Positions 9,127 through 17,554 of a stretch of DNA of 64,000 nucleotides are shown piece after piece. Under the pieces are notes generated by a model that worked only from the letters and a program-made list of their open reading frames with translations, ran no database searches and was not told the DNA's origin. Each line of letters starts with the position of its first letter. Within the stretch, counting starts at the first letter, position 1. The DNA is taken from NCBI GenBank assembly GCA_002360925.1, contig DERN01000014.1:62001-126000 (forward strand). The letters run 5' to 3'. The position numbers were made by a program, and so were the translations under genes. Source of the stretch: Flavobacteriaceae bacterium UBA3339 (lineage in GTDB: Bacteria > Bacteroidota > Bacteroidia > Flavobacteriales > Flavobacteriaceae).

Positions 9127-9555
9127 TTAATAAATCTTTTTTGAACTGATTAATTCCTGAATCTTTTCGGACATTTCTATAAAGTTATCTATTTCTTGTT
9201 GCGAAAAGGTTTCTAAAAGTTTATCATTAAATTTTAATACCGTATCCTTAGAAAGTGCTCTTTTTTGAATTCCGAGTTCGGTTAGATAGATATTTACGCC
9301 GCGACCATCTTTGGGATTTTTCTTTTTTAAGATTAATTCTTTTTCCTCCATCGTTTTTAAAGTGCGCGTTAAACTTGTGGCTTCCATTCCTAAACGCGGA
9401 GCCAAAGCGGTAGAAGGTGTTCCTTCTTTATCTATATTTAATAAAGCGTACCCCAAAGCCATTGTGGCACCATATTTTGATGCTTCCTCGTTATACATAC
9501 GCGCAATGGCTTGCCAAGTATTCTTTATTACAGAATCGATTGTTTTATTTTTCAT
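9127..9555 (-). CDS. MarR-family transcriptional regulator, probable regulator of the fad operon
   Basis: A 142-aa winged-helix protein with the MarR core: a recognition helix region LAPRLGMEATSLTRTLKTME (about 51-70) and a wing with KDGRGVNIYLTELG. It is the first gene of the operon, 30 bp before fadN, and its promoter carries a perfect 28-bp palindrome, a good candidate operator. By analogy with other fatty-acid-degradation regulators the ligand may be an acyl-CoA or fatty acid, but that is inference; nothing in the sequence identifies a ligand. Confidence 0.88.
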   Translation of the reverse strand: MKNKTIDSVIKNTWQAIARMYNEEASKYGATMALGYALLNIDKEGTPSTALAPRLGMEATSLTRTLKTMEEKELILKKKNPKDGRGVNIYLTELGIQKRALSKDTVLKFNDKLLETFSQQEIDNFIEMSEKIQELISSKKIY

Positions 9556-9577
9556 CTAACCAAAAAAGTTATACTAC

Positions 9578-9618
9578 CAAATGTAATAAAAAAAATAGTA
9601 TGCACGCATACTATTTTT
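9578..9618 (-). promoter_or_regulatory. marR-fad operon promoter with palindromic operator
   Basis: TACATTTG (minus strand, 9578-9585) matches the TAnnTTTG -7 element, 22 bp before the marR start. A perfect palindrome with 13-bp arms and a 2-nt centre (left arm AAAAATAGTATGC) spans 9591-9618 and covers the place where the -33 element should be. No good -33 TTTG is visible there. A bound dimer would therefore block or recruit polymerase. Confidence 0.65.
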
Positions 9619-9703
9619 GGTAAATTATTTGTGTTTAGGAAATAATTGTGATTTCTTTAAGAAAAGACTGGTTTTTATAAATAGAATTTACAAGAATATT
9701 GAT

Positions 9704-10435
9704 TTATAATCTTTTCCAAAATTGCCACCATTTTGGTTTTATGTAATCGATTATTTCTCCCATAAAAATACTATCTTCCTCTTTTAGATAAAAATTCACT
9801 TTTTTTAATATGTCGTTTTTATAAATATGAGTTTCCAAATCATGAAATCCAAGATATTTTATAAGAACTTTTATAGAATCGTCTTTAAAATTTTCAGGTA
9901 ATGGAATTGAAAAATATCCTTCTAAATTAGTTTCAATTTCTAAATTCAATTCTTCTATTAAAATATAAGCTCCAGGAATAGGATCTTCAAATTCGGTTAA
10001 AACCTGACCTTTTATGATGTTTTTTAAACTATCTGTTGATGTTTTGTTTTTTAAATCAATTCTTTTGTAATTAGAATTAGATTCATTTTTTAAAATATTT
10101 AAACTTGTCCCTTTTGAAAAAATGGGTGTTGCAAAAATGCTGGATGTTGATCCTATTACAAAGATTGCTGTTAGTGCTTTATATAATTTTGGTCTAATTT
10201 TAGGTTTAGATTGAATTTTTATTGGACGATTTAACTGAGATACCAACATTCTGCCACAAACTTTATCTTTAGATTCTTTCATTATTTGGGCAATTTCTGT
10301 ATCGTTTAATTTGGTAAAATCCATAACTTTCTTAGAACATTGCATACAGAATCTTCCTCCGTTTTGAGGTTGCATTCCTGACCAATTTTCTTGACAAGGA
10401 TTTTCAATATTCAGTATATAATCTTTATTGTTCAT
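9704..10435 (-). CDS. Membrane-anchored protein with cysteine-rich N-terminus and carboxypeptidase-like regulatory domain
   Basis: 243 aa. The N-terminus carries the pattern PCQENWSGMQPQNGGRFC followed by MQCSKKVMDFT, a cysteine cluster also found in many flavobacterial proteins of unknown function. A single membrane helix is at about 84-103 (LYKALTAIFVIGSTSSIFAT). The remainder (about 135-225) resembles the beta-sandwich CarboxypepD_reg-like domain, with GQVLTEFEDPIPGAYILI and NLEGYFSIPL. The cysteine part should be cytoplasmic and the sandwich periplasmic. The gene starts 2 bp after the acyl-CoA ligase stop, so it is probably co-transcribed with it. Function unknown. Confidence 0.75.
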   Translation of the reverse strand: MNNKDYILNIENPCQENWSGMQPQNGGRFCMQCSKKVMDFTKLNDTEIAQIMKESKDKVCGRMLVSQLNRPIKIQSKPKIRPKLYKALTAIFVIGSTSSIFATPIFSKGTSLNILKNESNSNYKRIDLKNKTSTDSLKNIIKGQVLTEFEDPIPGAYILIEELNLEIETNLEGYFSIPLPENFKDDSIKVLIKYLGFHDLETHIYKNDILKKVNFYLKEEDSIFMGEIIDYIKPKWWQFWKRL

Positions 10436-10437
10436 TC

Positions 10438-12210
10438 CTATGAATACAATTTAGTATATAGATCTTTAAATTTTTCTAAAATAATTTTACGTTTTAATTT
10501 TAAAGTTGGTGTTAATTCTCCAGATTCGATTGACCAAATAGATGGAGTTAAAGCAAATTTTTTAACTTGTTCCCATTTACCAAATTGCGGATTAATTAAA
10601 TCGATTTCTTTTTGAATACGTTCTATTACGCGTTCGTCTTTTACAACTTCGTCTAAAGAAAAACCAAGACTTATTCCTTTTCTATTTGCCCATTCTTTAA
10701 TAAAATCAAAACTTGGTTGAATTAACGCTGCCGGCATTTTTTGTCCTTCACCAACCACAATGATTTGTTCAATAAAACGAGATTGTTTCATGGCATTTTC
10801 AATCATTTGTGGCGCAACATATTTACCACCCGAAGTTTTAAACATTTCTTTTTTACGATCGGTAATAAATAAAAATCCGTCGGAATCTACCAAACCAATA
10901 TCGCCTGTGTGAAACCAACCGTTAACAAAAGCTTCTTTTGTTTTTTCGTCATCTTTATAATATCCTTGTGAAATAGACGGACCTTGGCAAAGAATTTCGC
11001 CATCTTCCGCAATTTTTACTTTTACATTATCTAAAACACGACCAACCGAACCAATTTTCCATCCGTGATTACGTTCGTCATTTACTGCAATAACCGGCGA
11101 AGTTTCGGTAAGTCCGTAGCCTTCCATAACCGAAATTCCGGCTCCGCCAAAAATTCGAGAAAGGCGAGGAGCTAAGGGTGCAGAACCCGAAACCAATAAT
11201 TCTAAATTGTTTCCTAAGGCTTCTTGCCATTTAGAGAAAATTAATTTGCGAGCAATTTTAAGCTTAAATTCATAAAACGAACCATTTTTTTCGTACGGTT
11301 CATAATTTTCGGCTAAACGCAATGCCCAAAAGAAAAGTGATTTTTTAATTCCCGAAAGTTCAGATCCTTTTGCATAAATTTTATCGAATACTTTTTCTAA
11401 AACACGCGGAACAACGGTCATTACTTGCGGTTTTACTTCTTGAAGGTTATCCGAAATCTTATCAATAGATTCGGCAAAATAAATCGAAACGCCTAAATAT
11501 TGATATAAATACAAAATCATGCGTTCAAAAATATGACAACACGGCAAAAAGCTTAATCCGGTATATTTTCCTTTTTCGAACGGAACTCGATTTTCCGATC
11601 CCATTACATTACTCACGATATTTTCGTGTGTAAGTAAAACTCCTTTTGGCGTTCCTGTTGTTCCCGAAGTATAAATAACCGAAGCCAAATCACTCGGAAC
11701 AACGTTTGCTTTTACAATTTCTAATTCCTGATCGTTTAAAGCTTGTTTACCAGCTGTAATGATTTGCGACCAATTGGCGCAACCCGGAATTTCATCGAAC
11801 GAATAAATCCCGCGAAGTTTTGGAATGTTGAATTTTACTGCATCTAATTTTTTTAAAACTTCTTTATCCGAAACAAAAACATATAAACTTTCGGAATGTT
11901 TAATAATGTATTCATAATCGTGTTCGGAAATCGTTGGATAAATAGGAACGGTAACCGCACCGGTTTGTAAAATTCCGATGTCCATAATATTCCATTCGGT
12001 TCTGTTTGTAGAAGTAATCAACGCAATTTTATCGCCTTTTTTAATTCCCATCGACAAAAGTGCTTTCGAAACATAATTTGCTTGCTCAATATAATCTTTT
12101 GTGCTTGTAGAAATCCACTTGCCATTGTATTTGGTGGTAAGTGCCTTTTCAAGAGGATAATTTTGTAATTGATAATAAGGAATATCGAATAATCTGCCAA
12201 TTTGAGACAT
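10438..12210 (-). CDS. Long-chain acyl-CoA synthetase (AMP-forming)
   Basis: Adenylate-forming ligase of about 590 aa that activates fatty acids with ATP and CoA. Visible features are the P-loop YTSGTTGTPKG, the core motif EGYGLTETSPV, WFHTGDIG, and the C-terminal lysine region TPTLKLKRK. I prefer the ATG at 12210 (MSQIGRLFDIPYYQ) over a TTG at 12243, because the TTG overlaps a candidate promoter. The gene is not in the fad operon but lies next to it on the same strand, and its product would supply acyl-CoA to that pathway. It is followed 2 bp later by the membrane-protein gene at 9704-10435. Confidence 0.93.
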   Translation of the reverse strand: MSQIGRLFDIPYYQLQNYPLEKALTTKYNGKWISTSTKDYIEQANYVSKALLSMGIKKGDKIALITSTNRTEWNIMDIGILQTGAVTVPIYPTISEHDYEYIIKHSESLYVFVSDKEVLKKLDAVKFNIPKLRGIYSFDEIPGCANWSQIITAGKQALNDQELEIVKANVVPSDLASVIYTSGTTGTPKGVLLTHENIVSNVMGSENRVPFEKGKYTGLSFLPCCHIFERMILYLYQYLGVSIYFAESIDKISDNLQEVKPQVMTVVPRVLEKVFDKIYAKGSELSGIKKSLFFWALRLAENYEPYEKNGSFYEFKLKIARKLIFSKWQEALGNNLELLVSGSAPLAPRLSRIFGGAGISVMEGYGLTETSPVIAVNDERNHGWKIGSVGRVLDNVKVKIAEDGEILCQGPSISQGYYKDDEKTKEAFVNGWFHTGDIGLVDSDGFLFITDRKKEMFKTSGGKYVAPQMIENAMKQSRFIEQIIVVGEGQKMPAALIQPSFDFIKEWANRKGISLGFSLDEVVKDERVIERIQKEIDLINPQFGKWEQVKKFALTPSIWSIESGELTPTLKLKRKIILEKFKDLYTKLYS

Positions 12211-12240
12211 ATGCGTTTGATTTTGTGATAAATGCTTATG

Positions 12241-12271
12241 CAAAATATTGTTTTTTTAGTGCAAAAGCAAA
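12241..12271 (-). promoter_or_regulatory. Candidate promoter of the acyl-CoA synthetase gene
   Basis: On the minus strand TTTG (12268-12271) is followed after 20 nt by TATTTTG (12241-12247), one base shorter than the TAnnTTTG consensus. The ATG at 12210 is 30 nt downstream. Confidence 0.4.
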
Positions 12272-12291
12272 TAATTAATTAAAATTTTAAT

Positions 12292-12747
12292 TTATTTCGA
12301 AGCGGATTCTTTTAGCTGTTTAATTCCTTCTTGATAAGCTGTATTTGAAGGAAAATCATTTTTCTCATCGTTTGTATTGATTAAAATACCATTTTGATAG
12401 AAATAATCGGCATAACGAAGCAGTTTATTTGCATTATTAGGATCGGTTTCTTCCATAATGCACGCAATTAATTCGTTGTTTTGATAATAGAATATTTTAC
12501 GTAATGTGTTTTTGTCGAAAACGGTATAGATAATCGAAAAAACTTCGTTAGTAGGCAAAATATAATAAGCTAAATCGAACGTTGAATTGTTTTGTAAAGT
12601 TCCGCTTTTATTCACAGGATCAAACCATTCGCTTTGAGAAGTTGTTTGAATATAATGCTGTATTTCTTTTATATTTTCATCGTTTGTTTGCGAAAAACCA
12701 CTAACAAAAAAAAACGAAAAGACTGTTATGAGGATTAATTTTTTCAT
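12292..12747 (-). CDS. Small exported protein of unknown function
   Basis: 151 aa with a clear signal peptide (MKKLILITVFSFFFVSGFSQ, cleavage probably after FSQ). The mature part of about 130 residues contains no motif I recognise. The start overlaps the stop of the M28 peptidase gene by one base (TAATG), which implies translational coupling and a role connected to the peptidase or simply co-expression. Confidence 0.75.
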   Translation of the reverse strand: MKKLILITVFSFFFVSGFSQTNDENIKEIQHYIQTTSQSEWFDPVNKSGTLQNNSTFDLAYYILPTNEVFSIIYTVFDKNTLRKIFYYQNNELIACIMEETDPNNANKLLRYADYFYQNGILINTNDEKNDFPSNTAYQEGIKQLKESASK

Positions 12748-13763
12748 TATTGTTTTAGTTTAATTCGATCTATTCTATTTGCTAATTCCCAAGCTGTTAC
12801 AAAAATTAATTGTGTTCGTTTCAACATTTGATCAAAATCAATTTTTTCAACAGTATCGGTTGCTTTATGATAATCGGCATGTTCGCCGCTATAATAAAAA
12901 ATGACCGGAATATTGTACTTCGCAAAATTGTAATGATCTGATCGATAATAAATCATTTCCGGATGTTTATCGTCATTATACGTATAATCTAAAGTTAGTT
13001 TGGTGTATTTTTTATTCATGGCTTCGGAAATAGCATGAAGCTCGGTACTTAACTTATCGCTTCCAACTAAATAGATGTAATTTTTCTTCGATTTTTCGTA
13101 TACAAAATCACGTCTTCCAATCATATCAACATTTAAATCTACGACAATATTTTCGAGCGGAATAATCTTAGAATTCACAAAATATCGCGAGCCATGCAAA
13201 CCGTATTCTTCGCCTGTACAATGCAAAAACACAATGGAACGCTTAGGTCCATTTCCGTTTTTTTGAGCAATTTTAAACATTCTTGCCATTTCTAACAAGG
13301 CTGTTGTTCCGCTTCCATTATCGTCGGCTCCGTTAAAAATTTCTCCGTTTGCAATGCCAACATGATCGTAATGAGCCGAAATTATAACATATTCTTCCGG
13401 TTTTTCACTTCCTTTTATATAAGCAACAACATTTTCGCTGTCGTTCAATTTTGGACTAAACATTCGTTTCATTGCTTCGGAAGGAACAATTTGAAAGTAA
13501 TCTTCAGTTCCGGGAAGCGCTTCTATTTCTAAATTTTTATAAATATTCCGAATATAATTTGCAGCTTTCTTTTGTCCCGCTTCTCCGGTTTTTCGTCCTT
13601 CCATTTCAACACTTGCAATAATTGTAAGGTGTTTAACCAACTCATCTTTAGAAAGATGTTCCATCATTTCTTTTACTCGATCTTTCTTTTTCTGAGCCGA
13701 AATTTGATTCGTTCCCAAAGCGGTTAAAGCAATAAAAAGCCACAAATTGTGTCTTAATTTCAT
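12747..13763 (-). CDS. Exported M28-family metallopeptidase
   Basis: 338-aa zinc aminopeptidase-type protein with a signal peptide ending near TNQISAQ. The M28 metal ligands can be followed in order: SAHYDHVG (His), NGADDNGSGTTALLE (bridging Asp), LHCTGEEYGLHGS (catalytic and ligand Glu), VDLNVDMIGRRD (Asp), and a C-terminal His in FYYSGEHADYH. It is probably periplasmic or cell-surface and releases amino acids from peptides; the specificity cannot be predicted. It is the first gene of a two-gene unit with 12292-12747. Confidence 0.92.
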   Translation of the reverse strand: MKLRHNLWLFIALTALGTNQISAQKKKDRVKEMMEHLSKDELVKHLTIIASVEMEGRKTGEAGQKKAANYIRNIYKNLEIEALPGTEDYFQIVPSEAMKRMFSPKLNDSENVVAYIKGSEKPEEYVIISAHYDHVGIANGEIFNGADDNGSGTTALLEMARMFKIAQKNGNGPKRSIVFLHCTGEEYGLHGSRYFVNSKIIPLENIVVDLNVDMIGRRDFVYEKSKKNYIYLVGSDKLSTELHAISEAMNKKYTKLTLDYTYNDDKHPEMIYYRSDHYNFAKYNIPVIFYYSGEHADYHKATDTVEKIDFDQMLKRTQLIFVTAWELANRIDRIKLKQ

Positions 13764-13820
13764 TATCTCAATTTTAAAATTGTACTATCTAAAAATACTA
13801 CTTTTTTCAAATAGCTATTG

Positions 13821-13828
13821 TATATTTG
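13821..13828 (+). promoter_or_regulatory. -7 promoter element for the SDR gene
   Basis: TATATTTG matches TAnnTTTG and ends 15 nt before the ATG at 13844. It overlaps the alternative TTG start at 13826, which argues against that TTG. Confidence 0.5.
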
Positions 13829-13843
13829 TTGAAAATATTAAGA

Positions 13844-14650
13844 ATGAGCAAAGTTGTATTGATTACAGGAGGATCTTCGGGAATTGGTAAAACAGTTGGA
13901 ATTTATCTGCAAAAGAAAGGCTATAAAGTTTACGGAAGCAGTAGAAAACCTGAAAATATTACCAATAATTCGTTTCCGTTGGTTGCGATTGATGTTCGAA
14001 ATTCTGAATCGATTCAACAAGCTGTTCAAGAAATAATTGATATTGAAGGAAAAATCGATGTTTTAATAAATAATGCCGGAGTTGGAATTACAGGTCCGAT
14101 TGAAGAAATTCCTTTGGAAGAAATTCAGAATAATTTTCATACGAATGTTTTTGGACCGATTGAGATGATGAAAGCCGTTTTGCCTTTTATGCGCCATCAA
14201 AATTCGGGATTAATTATTAATGTTACGTCGATTGCAGGCTATATGGGTTTACCTTATCGCGGAATTTATTCGGCTTCGAAAGGTGCTTTGGAATTAATTA
14301 CCGAATCGATTCGAATGGAAGTAAAACCTTTTAATATTAAGGTTACGAATGTTGCTCCGGGAGATTTTGCAACAGACATTGCTTCGCGTAGATTTCATGC
14401 GCCTATTTTAGAAAATTCGCCTTATAAAAAAATGTATAGCCAGCAATTAGCAACAATTGACGAACATGTAGATGAAGGTGGAGATCCGATTGAAATGGCA
14501 AAAGCAATCGATAAAATCATTCAAAATCAAAATCCAAAAGTGCATTATAAAGTGGGCGCTTTTATGCAAAAGTTTTCTATTTTTCTTAAAAAAGTTCTTC
14601 CCGATACCACTTACGAACGTATCTTAATGAATCATTACAAAATCAAATAA
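13844..14650 (+). CDS. Short-chain dehydrogenase/reductase (SDR)
   Basis: 268 aa from the ATG at 13844. It is a classical SDR: cofactor motif TGGSSGIGK (about 8-16), NNAG at about 76-79, and catalytic Ser129 (NVTSIAG), Tyr142 and Lys146 (YSASK). The glycine motif and the following SSRK suggest NADPH preference, which is inference. The substrate is unknown; oxidoreductases of this subgroup act on a wide range of carbonyl compounds. It is divergent from the M28 peptidase gene and followed 29 bp later by the transaldolase gene, probably in one transcript. Confidence 0.9.
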   Translation: MSKVVLITGGSSGIGKTVGIYLQKKGYKVYGSSRKPENITNNSFPLVAIDVRNSESIQQAVQEIIDIEGKIDVLINNAGVGITGPIEEIPLEEIQNNFHTNVFGPIEMMKAVLPFMRHQNSGLIINVTSIAGYMGLPYRGIYSASKGALELITESIRMEVKPFNIKVTNVAPGDFATDIASRRFHAPILENSPYKKMYSQQLATIDEHVDEGGDPIEMAKAIDKIIQNQNPKVHYKVGAFMQKFSIFLKKVLPDTTYERILMNHYKIK

Positions 14651-14679
14651 ATTATACAAACGATAAAACAAACAACACA

Positions 14680-15336
14680 ATGAAATTTTTTATTGACACA
14701 GCAAATTTAGAGCAAATTAAAGAAGCGCAAGCTTTAGGCGTTTTAGACGGCGTTACTACAAATCCGTCGTTAATGGCAAAAGAAGGAATTACAGGAAAAG
14801 ACAACATTTTAAAACATTACGTAAACATTTGTAATATTGTAGACGGAGATGTTTCTGCCGAAGTAATTGCAACAGATTACGAAGGAATGGTTAGAGAAGG
14901 CGAGGAGTTGGCAGAATTGCATGACCAAATTGTGGTAAAATTACCAATGACAAAAGATGGAATTAAGGCTTGTAAATACTTTTCTGACAAAGGAATTAAA
15001 ACCAATGTAACTTTAGTATTTTCGGCTGGTCAGGCTTTGTTGGCTGCAAAAGCTGGCGCAACCTATGTTTCGCCATTTATTGGAAGATTAGATGATGTTT
15101 CAACAGACGGATTGAATCTTATTGATGAAATTAGAATGATTTACGATAACTATGCTTTCGAAACACAAATTTTGGCTGCTTCGGTTCGTAATACAATGCA
15201 TATTGTAAACTGCGCTAAAATTGGTGCTGATGTTATGACAGGACCTTTAAGTTCTATTTTAGGATTGTTAAAACATCCTTTAACAGATATTGGTTTAGAA
15301 CAATTCTTAGCCGATTACGCAAAAGGAAATCAATAA
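14680..15336 (+). CDS. Transaldolase, small (TalC/FSA-like) subfamily
   Basis: 218-aa TIM-barrel aldolase. It opens MKFFIDTANLEQI and has DGVTTNPSLMAKEG (about 23-36). The Schiff-base lysine is Lys87 in QIVVKLPMT. The C-terminal half has ILAASVRN and MTGPLSSI. The length is that of the short decameric transaldolases of the non-oxidative pentose phosphate pathway. Short transaldolases and fructose-6-phosphate aldolases share this fold, so activity should be tested; transaldolase is the more likely call. It is followed by a strong terminator. Confidence 0.93.
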   Translation: MKFFIDTANLEQIKEAQALGVLDGVTTNPSLMAKEGITGKDNILKHYVNICNIVDGDVSAEVIATDYEGMVREGEELAELHDQIVVKLPMTKDGIKACKYFSDKGIKTNVTLVFSAGQALLAAKAGATYVSPFIGRLDDVSTDGLNLIDEIRMIYDNYAFETQILAASVRNTMHIVNCAKIGADVMTGPLSSILGLLKHPLTDIGLEQFLADYAKGNQ

Positions 15337-15341
15337 TATTT

Positions 15342-15369
15342 AAACGACTTAATTTAGATTAAGTCGTTT
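15342..15369 (+). terminator. Terminator after the transaldolase gene
   Basis: A 12-bp perfect stem (AAACGACTTAAT / ATTAAGTCGTTT) with a TTAG loop and a T tract, 6 bp past the stop. Confidence 0.92.
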
Positions 15370-15411
15370 TTTTATTAAAATCACGAAATTTGTATAAGAA
15401 AATTTTGGAGT

Positions 15412-16236
15412 ATGCAAGCGTTAAAAAATTATACCGATTCGTTTAAGGTTCGAGAAAAACTACAACCTGTTTTTTTTATTGGACATGGTTCGCCTATGAA
15501 TGGAATTGAACAAAATATATTTTCGAAAAAATGGCAAGAAATAGGCAAAAAGATTGATTTACCTTGTGCTGTTTTGGTTATTTCTGCTCATTGGCTTACA
15601 AAAGGAACGCATGTAACGGCAATGTCCGAACCTAAAACAATTCACGATTTTGGTGGATTTCCACAAGAGCTTTTCGATGTTCAATATCCAGCTCCGGGAA
15701 GTCCGTTTTTGGCCGAAGAAACAGCAAAGTTAATTACATCTACAAATGTTGGTTTAGATCATGATTGGGGATTAGATCACGGAACTTGGTCGGTTGTTAA
15801 ACATATGTTTCCCGAAGCAAATGTTCCAGTTTTGCAATTGAGTATCGATTATTACAAACCTGCGCAATATCATTACGATTTAGCAAAAGAATTGTATAAT
15901 TTACGTAAACGCGGAGTATTAATTATTGGAAGCGGAAACATGATTCATAACTTAAGAATGCTTGATTGGAGACAATTAAGCGAACCAGGTTTTGGATTTG
16001 ATTGGGCAATTTCTTTGAACGAAACGTTCAAGAAAAAAATCTTATCAAAAGATCATAAAGATTTAATTTATTTCGAAAAATTGGGCGAAGCCGCTAAATT
16101 GGCAATTCCTACACCAGATCATTATTATCCTATGTTATACGCGTTGGCTTTGATGAGCGATAAAGATGATATTTCGATTTTTAACGATGAATATGTAGGA
16201 GGTTCTTTAAGCATGACTTCTTTTCAATTAGGATAA
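15412..16236 (+). CDS. DODA-type extradiol aromatic ring-opening dioxygenase family protein (YgiD-like)
   Basis: 274 aa of the LigB/4,5-DOPA dioxygenase fold. Visible motifs are PVFFIGHGSPMN near the N-terminus and VISAHWLTKG, DHDWGLDHGTW and IIGSGNMIHNLR, which supply the metal-binding histidines. The E. coli relative YgiD has DOPA dioxygenase activity; the natural substrate in flavobacteria is not established. The gene stands alone between a terminator and the promoter of the next gene. Confidence 0.9.
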   Translation: MQALKNYTDSFKVREKLQPVFFIGHGSPMNGIEQNIFSKKWQEIGKKIDLPCAVLVISAHWLTKGTHVTAMSEPKTIHDFGGFPQELFDVQYPAPGSPFLAEETAKLITSTNVGLDHDWGLDHGTWSVVKHMFPEANVPVLQLSIDYYKPAQYHYDLAKELYNLRKRGVLIIGSGNMIHNLRMLDWRQLSEPGFGFDWAISLNETFKKKILSKDHKDLIYFEKLGEAAKLAIPTPDHYYPMLYALALMSDKDDISIFNDEYVGGSLSMTSFQLG

Positions 16237-16241
16237 TTTAA

Positions 16242-16249
16242 TATATTTG
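16242..16249 (+). promoter_or_regulatory. -7 promoter element for the exported hydrolase gene
   Basis: TATATTTG, an exact TAnnTTTG match, lies 13 nt before the ATG at 16263 and 6 bp after the previous stop. Confidence 0.45.
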
Positions 16250-16262
16250 CTCTAAAAAGAAT

Positions 16263-16949
16263 ATGAACCGTTTTTTTAGAGCATTTATTTTTTTACTTTC
16301 ATTATCTTGTTTTGGGCAACCCAAAGCTATACTAAACAAAACTTCTTATAATTTCTGGTTAAATGAACCGAAAGAAGCTACAGAAAAAATGCCTTTAATC
16401 GTTTTTCTTCATGGCAGAAGTCTTTCCGGAACCGATATTAATCGCGTTAAACGTTACGGAGCTTTAAAAGGAGTTGAAAAAGGTTTAGATATCCCGGCTT
16501 TTCTTGTAGCACCACAATTACCTTCCGGACCTTGGAACACAGATAAAGTAGACGAAATTGTTTCGTATATGATTAAAACCTATAACATTGATGAAGAACG
16601 AATTTATGTTACCGGAATGAGTTTAGGTTCTTACGGAACAATGAAATATGTTGGAGATTATCCTGATCGAGTTGCTGCAGCTATTTCAATTTGTGGCGGA
16701 GGTGATGTAAGCGATGCTTGTAATTTAGCACAAGTTCCTATTAAAGTAATTCACGGAGATAAAGACTTTATTGTTCCGTTATCGGAATCTCAAAAGATTG
16801 TAAATGCCATTAAAAAATGCAATAAATCTGCTCCAATTGAATTTCAAATTATCAAAGGAGGAAATCACGGAAGTGTAGAAGATTTATATCGTCACAAAGA
16901 TTTATACGATTGGCTTTTAAAACATAAAAAAGAGAAAAGTGTTTTGTAA
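16263..16949 (+). CDS. Exported alpha/beta-hydrolase (esterase/peptidase-like)
   Basis: 228 aa with a signal peptide (cleaved after about residue 19, LSCFGQ). The alpha/beta hydrolase triad is visible: nucleophile in GMSLGSYG, acid in HGDKDFIVP, histidine in GGNHGSVED; the oxyanion region is VFLHGRSL. It resembles the small phospholipase/carboxylesterase and PHB-depolymerase-like proteins of the Bacteroidota. The substrate is unknown. It faces the NlpC/P60 gene with only 2 bp between the stops. Confidence 0.85.
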   Translation: MNRFFRAFIFLLSLSCFGQPKAILNKTSYNFWLNEPKEATEKMPLIVFLHGRSLSGTDINRVKRYGALKGVEKGLDIPAFLVAPQLPSGPWNTDKVDEIVSYMIKTYNIDEERIYVTGMSLGSYGTMKYVGDYPDRVAAAISICGGGDVSDACNLAQVPIKVIHGDKDFIVPLSESQKIVNAIKKCNKSAPIEFQIIKGGNHGSVEDLYRHKDLYDWLLKHKKEKSVL

Positions 16950-16951
16950 CA

Positions 16952-17554
16952 TTATTCTTTATAAGCTCCACATTTTACCAAAAAATTTCCGTACCAAGGC
17001 TCGGTCAAATCTGAAATTATAACACCTTTTGAAGTTGATGCGTGTACAAATTTATTGTTATGTAAATAAACGCCAACGTGATTAATTTCTTTTGAATTTC
17101 CGAATGCAAAAAAAACCAAATCACCTTCTTTCAGGTTTTTAGTAAATTTCCGATTAACAGTTTCGGCAATATCTTTCGAAGATCTAGGCAATTGAATATT
17201 GTAAATTTCTTTATACAAAACATTTGTAAAGGCAGAACAATCGATTCCATTTGAAGTTTGTCCGCCAAATTTATAAGGCGTTCCATACCAATCGGTAATA
17301 AACGAATACAATTGTTTGTTTTTTAACGTATTTTCGTTTACATCTAATATTTTGGTGTAATCGAACAGATTATGAGGTTTATCTATTGTTTTTTTAGATG
17401 AACCTGACTTTTTTGCCGTTTTTTCTTCGTTGTATTTTGTTCGCCAATCTGTTTTAGATTTACATCCAATAAACATTAAAATACTTGCGATCATGACAAA
17501 ATATCGTGCAACGAAAAAAACCGGAAATCTCCGGTTTTTATTATTATGATTCAT
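16952..17554 (-). CDS. C40 (NlpC/P60) peptidase, probable lipoprotein
   Basis: Cell-wall endopeptidase domain at the C-terminus with catalytic Cys in NGIDCSAFTN, His in INHVGVYLH and a third polar residue near NKFVHAS. It probably cuts peptidoglycan stem peptides in the periplasm. The ATG at 17554 gives 200 aa, but its first 20 codons run over the tail and terminator of the DUF349 gene. An internal ATG at 17494 gives 180 aa starting MIASILMFIGCKSK, a short lipoprotein signal with lipobox FIGC but no basic n-region. The longer form has an Arg before the hydrophobic stretch (VARYFVMIASIL). I list the longer frame and consider the start unsettled. Confidence 0.85.
   Translation of the reverse strand: MNHNNKNRRFPVFFVARYFVMIASILMFIGCKSKTDWRTKYNEEKTAKKSGSSKKTIDKPHNLFDYTKILDVNENTLKNKQLYSFITDWYGTPYKFGGQTSNGIDCSAFTNVLYKEIYNIQLPRSSKDIAETVNRKFTKNLKEGDLVFFAFGNSKEINHVGVYLHNNKFVHASTSKGVIISDLTEPWYGNFLVKCGAYKE
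17516..17539 (-). terminator. Terminator of the DUF349 gene, inside the 5' region of the C40 peptidase frame
   Basis: A 10-bp perfect stem (AAAAACCGGA / TCCGGTTTTT) with a 4-nt loop and seven T on the minus strand, 5 bp beyond the DUF349 stop. Confidence 0.85.

Noticed and set aside
12211..12243. TTG start 11 codons upstream of the acyl-CoA ligase ATG
   Set aside because: It falls in the candidate promoter and adds residues that look unlike the family start.
13826..13843. TTG start for the SDR gene
   Set aside because: The TTG lies in the TATATTTG -7 box; the ATG at 13844 gives the normal SDR start.
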